Assembly (NCBI GenBank): GCA_033819885.1
Contig: JAQYUZ010000043.1
Location: forward strand, 1-64,000
Direction: 5' to 3'
DNA from: Microbotryomycetes sp. JL201
Taxonomy: Eukaryota; Basidiomycota; Microbotryomycetes
DNA: 64,000 nucleotides
Numbering within the stretch: the first letter of the stretch is position 1; each line of letters starts with the position of its first letter. A program made the translations under genes and the position numbers. Below are positions 43,701-55,268 of the stretch, piece after piece. The notes below the pieces were generated by a model. It searched no databases and had not been told where the DNA came from. It worked only from the letters and a program-made list of their open reading frames with translations.

Positions 43701-46700
43701 ACAAGTCTCAGATTGGCGCGTCAGCGTATGGTCTCGTCCACTCCGTGTACGAGCTGTACGGCGCCGAGATTGCTGGTAAACTCTTGTCGATCCTTTCCAG
43801 AATTTTGACAAAGTTTATGCAGTCGAGAGCATTCACGTGTCGAATGGACGATTTGATTCTGACGGCAAAAGGCAACGCAGACAGACGAGCGATGCTGCAA
43901 ACTGTCAACGACAAAGGTTTGTCAGCTGCTTTGCAATACGTTGGCCTCGAGACGGCAGATCGAACCGACCAAGAGACGGCGGACGATTTGCGCAACCGTC
44001 TGGAGGAAGTTTTGCGAGACGATTACAAGATGGCAGGCTTGGACGCTTCGGTCGAGAGCGAGACGAACCAGGTTACCTCAAAGTTGATCAAGCAATGTTT
44101 GCCCGGTGGACTCGTTAAACCGTTTCCTCACAACAACATGCAAACAATGACGACGTCTGGCGCCAAAGGATCAAACGTCAATGCTTCTCAGATCTCTTGT
44201 TTGCTCGGTCAACAATCGCTTGAAGGTCGTCGCGTGCCCGTCATGGTCAGTGGCAAGACCTTGCCTTCGTTCAAGGCGTTCGAGACAGCACCGAGGGCAG
44301 GAGGGTTTGTCGCTGGTCGTTTCTTGACCGGCATCAGGCCGCAAGAATACTACTTTCATTGCATGGCAGGTCGTGAGGGTCTGATTGATACGGCCGTCAA
44401 GACTAGTCGATCAGGTTATCTCCAACGATGCTTAATCAAACACTTGGAGGGTTTGCGCGTCCACTACGACCACACTGTTCGCAACTCGGACCAAAGCATT
44501 CTTCAATTCCAGTACGGCGAAGACGCGCTCGACGTGACGAAACAAAAACACTTGATGCAATTCGAGTTTGCAGTCAAGAATGCCGACTCTATTATTAACA
44601 AGCTCGAACCAAAAACGTTGATCAGTCGAGTACACGAGCTTGAAGATTCGTTCTGGAAGAAGGCTCTCAAGAAGCGTGACGAACACGATGGTCGATCCGC
44701 CGCTCCGCCAGCATTGTCAGAGTTCAGCCCGTCGACGCATCTGGGCGCCGTGTCTGAAAATTATGCTCAAGCTGTCGAAAACTACATCAAAACGAATCCT
44801 CACCGGTTGTTGAACGTCAAGAAAAAGTATCGCAAGGACTGGCCTGCTTGGGTCAAGCCGAAAGAATTGATGACGGTCGAACATTTCCGGTCTCTGATGT
44901 ACATGAGGTACATGAAGAGCCTTGTGGATCCTGGAGAGGCTGTTGGTCTGATGGCAAGTCAGGGTGTTGGAGAACCGTCGACTCAGATGACGTTGAACAC
45001 GTTCCATTTCGCCGGTCACGGAGCCGCCAACGTTACGCTCGGTATTCCGAGGTTGAGGGAGATTGTAATGACGGCTAGTCAAGATATCAAGACGCCTACG
45101 ATGAATCTACCCATCCTCAAACACGTTTCGGACAGCCGGTTACAACAATTCTGCCAATCTTCGACAAAGTTGACTCTGAGTCAAGTTGTCGATCACGTCA
45201 CTGTTCAGGAACGATTGACATCAAAATCCGAAGTCAACAATTTCTCGAGACAAAAGTTGTATACGATCAAGTTGCACTTGTTCCCGAGAAGAGATTACGA
45301 GCAAGAGTATTCAGTCACGAGCGAGCAAGTCTTGTCGGGCATCACAAAGGCGTTTGTACCTTTGTTGGACAAGGCTATCATGAAAGAGATCAAACAAAAT
45401 GACAAGGAACTCAAGAGTCAGGTCGGCGACGTTGGCAAGGCTCGCAAAGTTTCAGAAAAGGAGGTTGTAGAAAAAGCGGACGGTGTCGCCGGCGGCACGG
45501 ACGAAGACGATCGAGTTGTTGGTCGTGACGCTGGAGAGGAGGAAGATGGCGACGCTGATGATGCCCGACGTGATCGACAAGCTCGTGACGATCGAGAGTA
45601 CGAAGACGAAGAGGATGGCGAAGATGGCGCAGACGAGCAAGATGAGGATGATCTGAGACGTCAGCGTCAACAGACTCGTGGTGGCATGAACGAGCATGAC
45701 CTCGAGGACGCGTTCAAGAGCGATTCTGACGATAACGACTCGGATTCGGATTCTTCGGAAGATGACGAAGGCGTTGCCGCTTCGAAAAAGATTGACCGAA
45801 AAGAAGCACTTGCAAGGATGCGGCAGCTTGAACATATGTCTGCCACCGCTTCACGATACGTCGAAAAGATTACTTTTGACAAAGACAATGGCGAGTGGTG
45901 CGAGTTTGAGCTCGAGGTGGGTTTCCGGATTGATTTTCGACTGTCTTTTCCACGAACGTTCAATGTGACTGAGAATCTGTTCTTGGCCGACACAGTTCTC
46001 GTCTCGTGCACACAAGTTGTTGCTTGTCGGCATTGTCGAGAGTGTCTGCCGCAGTGCAGTCGTTACAGAGATTCCTGGCATCTCGAGATGCTTTGTCGCC
46101 AAGGCTGCAAACGAGAATGATGCCGTCAACGTAAGTCTTGTGTTGAGAGGGGGACTCGGCGGAATGCTGACCGGGGACTTTGTCGCTGAATGCTCAGCGA
46201 TCTGCCATGACCGAGGGTGTTAATTTGCCAGCGACCTGGTCGTTTGCCGAGGGAATTGTCGACCTGGACAAGATCACGACCAACGACATTGGCGCGATTT
46301 TGAGAACATACGGTGTCGAAGCCGCGCGGACGTCTATCATCAGGGAAATGTCGGCCGTCTTTAGTGTATACGGTATCGGCGTCGACTACCGACATTTGAC
46401 AATCATTGCCGATTACATGGTCAGTCGCGGCGTATTACTCGGGATTCTAGTCCCGAGCTTGAGCTAAACTTTCTTTACCCTGTTGTCAGACATCCGAGGG
46501 CGGCTACAAGCCGTTCAACCGTACCGGCTTGAGCAACAACTCGTCTCCCTTCTTGAAGGCGTCGTACGAGACGACCGCGAACTTTGTCGCAGAAGCGGCC
46601 TTGTTTGGTGACTTTGACGACTTGGGCAGCGTCAGTCGTTTCGAGCGAGCTTGCACGCTCATGAACGAATGCTGACTCTGAGATGACTTTTCTTCTTCTA

Positions 46701-46794
46701 CGTATCTGTACAGCCGTCTGCCAATATCGTCTTGGGCAAGACTCCTGTCAACGGCACCGGAGTGTTTGGCGTCATGGCCGTCGCAGAAGCTTGA
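40762..46794 (+). CDS. RPA190: RNA polymerase I largest subunit (RPA190)
   Basis: Catalytic subunit of Pol I, which transcribes rRNA in the nucleolus. The start is MNISSPVASQITSVSFSYLT. The clamp-head zinc motif is split by the first intron (donor about 40945): ICITCGQLSYDCPGHFGH. The active-site loop with the three Mg-binding aspartates is intact (NADFDGDEMNMHFP, about 43168-43210). The bridge/trigger region reads GLMASQGVGEPSTQMTLNTF (about 44945). An acidic, low-complexity insertion typical of Pol I lies at about 45480-45775. The end reads EGGYKPFNRTGLSNNSSPF, then after a last intron NIVLGKTPVNGTGVFGVM. About nine introns of 45-85 bp; product roughly 1,800 residues. One exon near 45992-46131 is needed to give LLLVGIVESVC and EIPGISRCFVAKAANENDA. 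Stop at 46792-46794. Confidence 0.96.
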
Positions 46795-47191
46795 ATCGAG
46801 CGCGCTTCCTTTGCGCTCTTCCAGTGGCATTCATGTTATTTCTTGATTCTTCATCTTTGCGTTGCTTGCAATTGTACCTTCTTGGTCAAAGAGTGCTGAA
46901 TTCGGTTGAGCTCGGGCCTCTCGGCGCAGACGACGACGTCTGCTTGTCTCTCGCACGATCCAGCTCGGACCACATTCCGGGCACACGCGCTTCGCTCCTT
47001 TTTGAGCGGCCACTGATCCACGCTTGGTGGTCGCACGCTGTCCACGTGTACACGAGCGGTGAATTAACGACCGGTTTCTGCTCGTTTGACGCTGTTGTCA
47101 AGCACAATCGACCGCACGCACGCACGCACGCAACGCGTTTCCAACACTTTGACTCGGCTGCACATCGTTCGTGTACAGACAACGTCTGAAG
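46795..47191. other. Intergenic region, no gene seen
   Basis: About 400 bp between RPA190 and the WBP11-like gene, both on the plus strand. Near 47117-47132 there is a short CGCA direct repeat (GCACGCACGCACGCAA). Holds a 3' UTR and a promoter. Confidence 0.45.
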
Positions 47192-48992
47192 ATGGCCAAG
47201 AACACGGTCGACGCTCATCGCAAACAACAACGCAAAAAAGAACTCGCTCGCAACAAGCAAAACAGATTGAAACAAAAAGAAATCAGTCTTGTCAAGAAGG
47301 ATACGAAAGGTGCGCACAGGTCGCTCGCTCGCTCGCTGGCTCGTTCGAGTTTGGTGCGGTTGGCGGTTCAGAGCTTTGACGAAGTGTTTTGTTTGTGTGC
47401 AGCGATTGAGCAAGACATCAGAGACCTGCAACAAAAGGCCAACTTGTCAAAGGATGATCGCGATCAGTTGGACAGCCTGAGGGCAGAGCTTGCGAGGGTC
47501 AACAAGGCAAAGAACGAATGCGAGTGGCGTTTCAGCTTTTGCATGGTTCCTTCGTCGATTTTGATTGGGCGGCTGACTTTGCGCACCATGCGATTTCGTG
47601 TTTGACAGATGTCGAAAAACATCCTGAACATCGGCACCTCGTGTTTCCAGAGAGGGCGAGTAGCTCGGGCGCAAATCCTCAAAGTGGTTCGGGAAACGAC
47701 AGAGACCCGCCTGGTTTGTTTACGAAAGACGGCAAACTGAAGCATCCAGAACGAAGCATCTATTACGATCCCGTGTTCAACCCGTTCGGAGTGCCCCCGC
47801 CAGGTATGCCTTACCGCGAGAGGCGTGAGTTGTTCAGTGTTCGAAAAGATGACGTGGCGACATACTGACGCATGTTTGGATCAGCACCGACTGAAGAGGA
47901 AATGGCAGCATTCCACGCTCAATTCGACGCCGCCCAGGGTGAGTGGCGTGCCGTTAATGTTATCGGCCCATTCTGACGGTCGACATTCCTGTCGGTCAAC
48001 AGCAAGCGATGGGGATGAAGAGGACGAAGAGGATGATGACGAAGATATCCCTCTTCCTGAAGGACCACCCCCGGCACCGAACGATGACGATTCGGATGCA
48101 GAGTCTGAAGAATCGGACGACATTCCCATGCCAGAAGGGCCACCTCCTCCGACAGCTCGACTACCAACTTCGGGTCAGTTTTCTCTCAATACTTATCCCT
48201 GGGTTTGCGGCTCGACCTTATGGCATGACATGTACAGCTTCATCAAGAGTTCAAATAGCTCGGCCGTCAACAGAGCCTTCCGGTTCGATGAGCAATCACC
48301 GACATCAGCCGTACCCACCTCACGGACAGCGAGGTGGCCCGAGACAGTTTGCTCAACAACAGCAGCAATACCTACCACATGGTCTACCGCCTCGACCGCC
48401 CCCAGGCGCCATTCAAGATCCATTGTCTGACGAGCCGCACAAGACGTTCCAAGGCCATCAACATGAACGATGGAACCAGCGACAGCAACAACAAGACCCA
48501 AGCATGGCTGCGCCACCTAGTTCGGCTCCTCCACCGCCGCCGCCGCCACCGCCATCATCCTTGTCATCCGTTTCCACAGGTCCGTTTGCGCCGGTCGGCG
48601 CTTCGGCGCCAGGTGCGACCATCTCTGCCGCTCCCGTCCTCCGGGACTTGAAAGCCGAAGCGACTGCGTTCGTACCGACGCATCTCAAGAAAAAGAAAGC
48701 GTCGGCCGCAGCAGCAGCAGCGACAACGACAACGGCAGCGACTAGCGGCGCGTCTAATTACGGTTTGAGCAAGATTGACGCTACCGGGGGTTTGTCAAAC
48801 CAAGAGAGCGAACGAGATTCAGCGTCAGTCGGGTCTCGACCGAGTCTCATGGGTGCTCTCAAACAAGCTGGAATTGGAGGTCAAGGCGATGACAACAATG
48901 GAAGCAGGACCGAGCTGCTTGGTGCAAAGAAGCGTGACAAAGGCAAAGAAGATTACGAGAGGTTTGAGAGGGAGATGGCAGAGTTTTTATAA
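47192..48992 (+). CDS. WBP11-like splicing factor
   Basis: WBP11 is a nuclear, proline-rich protein of the spliceosome that binds WW domains (for example PQBP1). Six exons (47192-47309, 47403-47519, 47609-47824, 47885-47938, 48003-48173, 48238-48992) give 477 codons. The basic N-terminus (KNTVDAHRKQQRKKELARNK) matches the Wbp11 box. NEYVEKHPEHRHLVF and NPFGVPPPGMPYRER follow. Two acidic PPLP-type motifs (DIPLPEGPPPAP, DIPMPEGPPPP) are WW-domain ligands. A Pro/Gln-rich stretch comes next, then AEATAFVPTHLKKKK and the conserved C-terminal helix DYERFEREMAEFL. The intron at 47520 has a GC donor (GCGAGT); only this splice restores the EYVEKHPEHR segment. Confidence 0.88.
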
Positions 48993-49962
48993 TTGCAATT
49001 GGCGGACGAACGATTCGGGAGACTCTGAATGTTGCGTTTGTTGTATCAACTTTGAATTGGAGCGCCAAGCTCTGAATTGCCGCGAATTGCAGCATGCGCT
49101 TCGGTAAGCTTTCAAACTCTTGCATTTCGGACTAAGCTAAGCCTTTGACGGCGGAACAAAGAAGTGTTCCAGGCCAGAACGTACCCGCACAACCCGACTT
49201 GAAAGCGTGGATGCTGCACGCGAGCCCAAAGTTCTGATGAAGCAGAACAAGATGAGATTGCGCGAACTTGCGCGAGACGGGGTTACCGATGGAAGGGGGT
49301 TTCGGACGTTTACGAGGTCCCGCGCGCTTCCAAAAACAGGAAGGCCACGAGTCGATCGCGGGATCCCGCACAGGTATGCAACATGATAAACAGACGAGTG
49401 AAACCTCCCTTTGAGGTGCAGATATCATGCCTGCATCGGATTCTGTAGTGGATTTCCTTTGGGCCGTCAGCTACTTGCGTACACATGCAATCATGCGCAT
49501 AGCAACAGGCCGCGGAAAGCTGCTGCTCTGTGACAGCATGTCGATCCCGAGGCTAGAAGACGTCTATCGCAATCTGTTGATTGGTTTCCTCAACCCTGCA
49601 GCCGAGTGTAACCCCGCATGCAGGACGCGAATTTTCGACACGCGACGCGTGGTCGCGAGGCAGCCGATCGGCCCTGGCGGAAACGAGTGTCTCACGTGCC
49701 CGGAAGCGAGCGCGCGGGCCATGGAAGGGTCCGTCCCGCTTGTCACACAAATCTTTTTTTGCGAGTTGGGCCCGCCTGTGATCACTGCTTTCTGTCCTTC
49801 GCGCACACACATCCTTCCTGCTTGACACTCTTTGCATTCGGCACTCTGTCACTGCGGCTCACGTCTTAGGCTTCGAGCCAAAACGTTCTTCGAAAGCTTT
49901 CACGACTTCGATACGCTATCAAGCTCTTTCTCTCTCTCCCCTCTTGCTTTCAACTGCCGACA
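48993..49962. other. 970-bp gap upstream of the secreted protein gene
   Basis: No recognisable gene. A 132-codon plus-strand frame (49427-49825) and antisense frames overlap one another and show no domain. The last 50 bases before the ATG at 49963 are strongly pyrimidine-rich (TTTCTCTCTCTCCCCTCTTG), as upstream of the GPI protein gene, which suggests an efficiently expressed gene downstream. Confidence 0.45.
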
Positions 49963-50498
49963 ATGGTCAACACACGAGTCGTATCTCTGACGACCATCCT
50001 GTCGATGCTCATCACGTGTGCAGCTAGTCTGCCCGTCGAGTTGGCCGCAGCTTCTTCACTCGGCGCTGCGCCCTCAACAACCCAAGCTCCTGACGCTGTA
50101 CCCGAGTCGGTCCAATCCCCGAAAGTACAAAACGACGCGCCACAAAGGTTTTGGAGAGCATCACCCTCACGAAAATGTCTTCAAGGCGTGCTCGAGTGTG
50201 ATAAACTCGGCGCTATCAAATGGTCAGCGCGCCTTCCGAGCTTATCTTAAAAGACCGAGAAATTGACTTGAAACTCGTATTCTGAATGAACGCAAACAGC
50301 GAACAAGGATACTTTTACATTCCAACTACCATGACTTGCGTACAGACTTGTCCGGAACCTCTGTCGCTCAATCGTAAGCATTTTCTTGACCGTCCAAACT
50401 CGCACCCTTGTCGTCATGCACCTGAAAGCTGACTGTCGTCGCGATGTGGCGCAGAAAAAGACGCGACATACGCGACATGTATCAAGATGAACGCGTAA
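49963..50498 (+). CDS. Small secreted six-cysteine protein
   Basis: Three exons (49963-50222, 50300-50373, 50455-50498) join in phase to 126 codons; stop TAA 50496-50498. An N-terminal signal peptide is clear (VVSLTTILSMLITCAASLPV). An Ala/Pro/Ser/Thr-rich pro-like segment follows. The last 60 residues hold six cysteines: KCLQG, ECDK, KCEQ, TCVQ, TCPE, TCIK. The splice junctions create or flank cysteine codons (the TGC of KCEQ is split by intron 1), which supports the model. Six cysteines in a short secreted domain are typical of disulfide-stabilised extracellular proteins such as candidate effectors, toxins or adhesion modules. I do not recognise a family. It has no membrane anchor. Confidence 0.82.
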
Positions 50499-50842
50499 TA
50501 TTTAGGTTGCTCTCATTCAAAATTGCGTGATCGACGTCCGCTAGGACAGCGATCTTTTTCCCCCTGCTGTGCTATTTCTGACAGGAGTGAAACATACGTC
50601 TCTAGAGCTGTCTTTGGGTCGACAACGTTGTAGCGTTAGCATGTGCTTTATACGACATCACTGCATGTCCGTTCACGCCTTGATGTGTCTGTTGTCTGTT
50701 TGATTTATCTATTGATTGATTTGATTATCGTCCTAGACCTTGCGGTGCATCACCTAGAGAGCAATATGTGAACGAGCTTTATTTGTTGCAAGATATATAC
50801 ACGAAAACAATGTACCCAGAAGGCGACAGCCGCAACGCTTAT
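50499..50842. terminator. Convergent 3' region of secreted protein and kinase genes
   Basis: 344 bp between convergent stop codons. It contains a repetitive TGATT/TTGATT stretch (about 50700-50727) and AT-rich sequence suited to polyadenylation. No gene seen. Confidence 0.4.
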
Positions 50843-53800
50843 TTAGATCGCCGCCCACTCTTTCCTAACTTTGGTTGATGTCGAAGCGTTCTTTGATAAC
50901 GACGAAGAAGACGACAAGGCTTCCCACTTTTGTTTCATGTTTCCGACACCTTTGAACCTTTCTTCTCCTTCTTCACCATCCTCTTGCTCTCGTTCAGGAT
51001 TCCGTACAGTCGGATTCTCTTCCTGTCCTGTTCTCGCACTCGACGAAGAAGACAAGTGTCCTCCTCCAAACGCAGGCCGTTTCACATCCTTGCCAGAACT
51101 TGGAGATCCAAACGACGTTGTCGAGTTGGACGCGCGTAACGGAGAGTTTGGGTTCGAACCGGTCATGGTCGATGGCGCGACAGGCTTAAAGGGCGGTGGT
51201 CTGTGCATCTGGACGGTCGTACCAGCACCTCCGTTCACGCGTGAGCTGCTACTGGCAGACGCTGACGATCCGAATTGAGGTCGCGGTTTCGTCCTCAGGT
51301 GCATGGGTTTGCTGGAAGCCGGTGGAGGAGCAGGCGCCGGAGGCGACCCCGTCCGAGCAACTGAGTGCTGCTGCTGCTGCTGCTGCTGCTGCTTATCAAG
51401 CCCAAGGTGAACGCTAGGTTCTGAAGCCTTGTTCTTGATAGACTCTGTCGAAGTCGACGGCGAGATGGTATCAAACCGAGAGACAAGTTGATCAATCTGG
51501 CTCGGACGTTTGAATGATTGTGGTTTCGGAGCCAGGAGAGGCGGTGATTTTGGAGCGGGCAAAGGCTTGGTCGATGCCTGCGGTGGCGACAAGTCTGACA
51601 AAGGCGCGAATTTGCGAATGGACGCGAGAGCGGGACCCAGGTCAATGTCCCCGCCACCTTGATTGTCCGTTTGATGCAAGGCAGCCGCTTTCTGTTCGGG
51701 CCTTTGGCGAGGCGCAAAGTCTTCAACCTCATCGTCGTCGCTCGACTCTCTCGTAGACGCCTCGGCTCGGGCTGGAGACTCTTTGACCCCGCGACTGCTC
51801 AGGTCTGATGGTTTCGCTGGTGCCTCATCAAAGTCCTTGAGCTTCGGGAACCGCTCTTCCGCCGACCGACTATCATCGGTCGCTGTTTGACCGCTCGCGA
51901 ACGTTGGCCTGACGGGTCTGAACTTGCGCCTCTCTTCAGCGTCCCCTGTCGGTACTCTTCCGCTGCCGTTGCTGGTATCAGCGGCGGAAGTCGAGCTCGT
52001 CTCCGGCCGACCTGCTCCTTGAGCAGTCACGGGCTCGGCCGTGTCCACTCCGAGAACGGCTGGTGAAACATCGTCTTCGATGTCTCCAAGCAAATCGACG
52101 CTCTGTTGCCGCTTTCCGCCGACAGTAGATCGGGGAAGCGACACCTGGGTAACATCCTTGTTGTCAGACAAGCCAGACAACGCCCTCGGCCTTTGCTCTT
52201 CATGGGACATGGCAGGCGGACTGGCTTGCTGGCGCAAACCACTCGTTGCCATTGTTGATGGACTGGTTGAGATCTGCCACGAGGCCAACAGTCTCGGCGA
52301 AGTTTGCGAAGATCGCGATACGAGGTCAGGTTTCGGGTTGGACAGCGAGTCGAACATCTTCGTCAAGGCGCTTGTATTGGAGCTGCTTGACGAAGAGAAT
52401 GACGATTGAGCTTGCGTCGTCTTGTGAGGTCTGCGGGGCAGTTCGGGCGTCTTGTCCCCGGTCAATTCGGTCGAGACCGAGGTTGGCGGTGACTTGACAA
52501 AGCTTGACGATGTTGCAAAGAGCGAGTCGCTCATGTCGTCGTCTAAACTAGGGAACTGAGACTCGAATCGAGCTCGTTCATCCATGACAGCGCTGTCGCC
52601 GCCGGTCTCGGGCTGACTGCTTCTTCCCAGTGGACTGCCTGGCAAGGCCGGTGACTTGGAGGCCGGTCCGCTCCACTTCGCGGTTGTAGTTGACGTAAGC
52701 GACCCTCGCTTGGCACTGGGCGCCATCGGACCTTGCGTGTTGCTCGATCTCGGTCCGTTGCCCGATAAAGACGGTGGCAACAAGTCGGAAAATGCAGCAA
52801 CGCCGCTGCCAGAAGTCGGCGAGGCCTTTGCTGAGAACGATGGCGACGACTTTGACAAGGACGACATCGAAGCGCCACCAAACGAGTCGTCGAAGCCTAC
52901 AGCAGTGTTTGCTGACGGCGGTCGAATGACCGCATCCTCTGGCGCAGATTTGCCAGTTGGCCAAGCGCTAGTGACACCCTGACCTTGACCCGACTTTGCT
53001 CCCATCGGTTCCCATTCTTTTCCGCTCATGGTGTCACCACCCGTCTTGACTAGTCTTGCAGGTTCGACATTTTTGAGGGCGCTCACGGCCGGTAATGTCG
53101 GTGCGGCAGCAGCAGCAGCAGGCGATGCGGAATCAGTCGCAGTAGCCTTTGATGGTCGACCCCGTCGCATGGGTGAAATCGTCTCAGCCAGGTTCGTCTC
53201 GGCGCTCACGCTGGAAGGCGCTGGACCGGAAGACAAGATCGAATCGTACATGGAACCATTCTTGGCATGGGACTTTGATCTTTCGGTGCCGAGGTATTTC
53301 TGGAACGCTGCAATGTCAATGGAGGCAGTCAATGCTTCGCGAGCGCACACTTACATTTTCTAGCCTGGTGGCTGTTCCTCTCAATTTGCAAACTTGTTCG
53401 TGCACCTGGAATATGTTCGGCCGCGCGCTTGCGCTCTCTTGCAGCATCCCGGCTATCATGGTCTTAATTGAGCTTGAGTAGGCCGGATATGGTGGAATCT
53501 GTGCAGCGCCGCGCGTTTCAGAGGTGTTCAGAGCAAAAGTGAGCCTTCGTGCGTACCTTATATTGCGCGTTCAAAATGGCAAGCGGACCATGTTCTTCGA
53601 ATGGCGTTGTGTAATAACACAATTTGTACAAAAGTACGCCGAGCGCCCAAATGTCTTGAAAGGTATGTCTCAGCGCCTAATCACGTCGGTCTCCAAACTT
53701 TCGACCACTCACCAACCTTCTCATCGAAACCTTTGCGACTCCATACGTCGACCAACTCGGGTGCTCTGTACTGCAACGTCGTCGTTCTGTTGATTTCCAT

Positions 53801-54743
53801 CTCCATCTTTTGCAAACTTTCTACGGCTGTCGGCACTTTGTCTCGTCGTACAGGCGTGGTTGTCGAACCAAAATCACACAGCTTGAATGTTTGCGGAGGC
53901 GTCAAGAGAATATTTTCGACTTTCAAATCACGGTGGATGAGCGGTGGATCTTGGTAGTGCATGTGTGCGACGGCCTTGATCGTCGACAAGTCAGTCACGA
54001 GGAACTCGCCCCGGTGGCGACAAGATCAGACTCGCCTCGACTGTGTCGCCAAAGATCTTGAGGATCTCGCTCTCGGTCAACCTGTTTTGTAAACGCTGGT
54101 TCATCATATCAATTATGCCGCCACCTGTTGCGCCATTGAATCCATCAGTCAAGACGACGCGGCGAGGTGAACAATCAAGACAACGCGCCTGCACACCACT
54201 CCATGAGAATAAAGATTTCGTAACCTTTGCTGCCGTTGACGCCGCCGGGCATCTCTGATACAGAGGCCTCGATTAGGTTGACAATCTTTGGATGGTTTCT
54301 CAACAGTTTCTGGCGAACAGGGCAGACGTCAGGGATTGACTGGACGTCTCGTGAGCGACAAGGCTTGCCATGACTTCGACTTCTTTCCCCACCAGCTCGA
54401 CGCCTTTCGTATCTGGGACCGCAATGCGCTTGAGGACGTGCTTCGTCGTAGCTGAAGGGGAGCCTTTTGGAATTGCCGTCGAGGACGTGGCCAAGTAGAC
54501 GTGAGCGAAGCCGCCTGCCGTTGCGACACAGTATCCAAGTGTCAGTTCGGAGAAGCTAAAGGTTGCATTGTGACAGCACTCACCTTCGCTGAGGAACCTT
54601 TCAACCCTGACCTGGTACTCGCCCACTCTCACGATGGTACCGCTTGGTAGCGTTCCTGACGCAGCTGACTGGGCAGCTTGAGCTTGACTTTGATTCCCAT
54701 GGATGTGCTGAGCGGCGTGTGCGGCTGGATGAAGAGCCTGCAT
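50843..54743 (-). CDS. Ark1/Prk1/Akl1-type (NAK family) protein kinase
   Basis: These kinases phosphorylate endocytic adaptors and control actin patch dynamics. Domains run from the start at 54743: [12 protein letters not shown], then an intron and [11 protein letters not shown] (glycine loop). Next come KHVLKRIAV (ATP lysine), [11 protein letters not shown]-like hinge region and [12 protein letters not shown]. The catalytic loop is [11 protein letters not shown], the Mg loop CDFGS (this family has Ser in place of the usual DFG+G), and the activation segment end [32 protein letters not shown] follows. The tail of about 830 residues (frame from 53350 down) is Ser/Pro-rich with many short charged motifs. 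It has a glutamine run and a conserved-looking basic end ([10 protein letters not shown] and KVRKEWAAI). Several introns of 60-100 bp interrupt the kinase domain. The ATG at 54743 is the first in frame but a short upstream exon is possible. Confidence 0.88.
51367..51393. repeat. Trinucleotide (GCT)9 repeat
   Basis: Nine GCT units on the plus strand, read as CAG on the minus strand, encode a glutamine run of about eight or nine residues in the tail of the kinase. It is a length-variable microsatellite candidate inside coding sequence. Confidence 0.85.
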
Positions 54744-55268
54744 CGCCTTTGTGCCACCGAAACCGACGAGGTTGAGCGACGAGCACCACGAGTCTGGCTG
54801 GCGCTGCGATGGCGCTCAAGGTCGATTGAGGGTTCTCAATCCTTGGACAGGCGGCGATTGCGTTGTGAGTGCTGGGTTCCGAGGATGCCACTCGTCAGAA
54901 TCGTGGCGGTCCGATGACGATGACGGCCGTGGCAGGCCAGTCAGCCCAGCAGGAGCTCACACCGAGGCAGAAGTCGAGCACTGGAGCTTTGACTGTCTTT
55001 GGGGTAAGATGTGCGGGCGGCGCACGACGATGAAGTGGTGCAAAGTATGGCGCCCCCAAGCTGAGGGCCCCGAGCGCCAAGCCGCCCGCCAACGACTCGT
55101 CACTCGTCTGTATTGCATGCTTGGGAAGCAGCACCCCCGTCATTGCTGAATCACAAGGCAAATATCTTTTGCGGAGAATGCGAGGCACCGACGGCGCACT
55201 TTACTCCAAAGCATCAGGATATGCAATGAATTCGATAGGGTTGTCTGCATTGCAACGTTCGCATCAAC
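54744..55268. other. Gap between GCD7 3' end and the kinase start
   Basis: 525 bp upstream of the kinase and downstream of GCD7, both minus strand. It should hold the kinase promoter and the GCD7 3' UTR. Open frames crossing it (for example 54751-55149 plus) have no recognisable content. Confidence 0.45.

Noticed and set aside
47117-47132. GCAC short direct repeat upstream of the WBP11-like gene
   Set aside because: Only a few units and imperfect; simple low-complexity sequence without evidence of function.
49427-49825. 132-codon plus-strand frame upstream of the secreted protein
   Set aside because: Cys/Pro-rich composition was tempting, but it lacks a signal peptide, overlaps antisense frames of similar length, and has no splice link to the gene at 49963.
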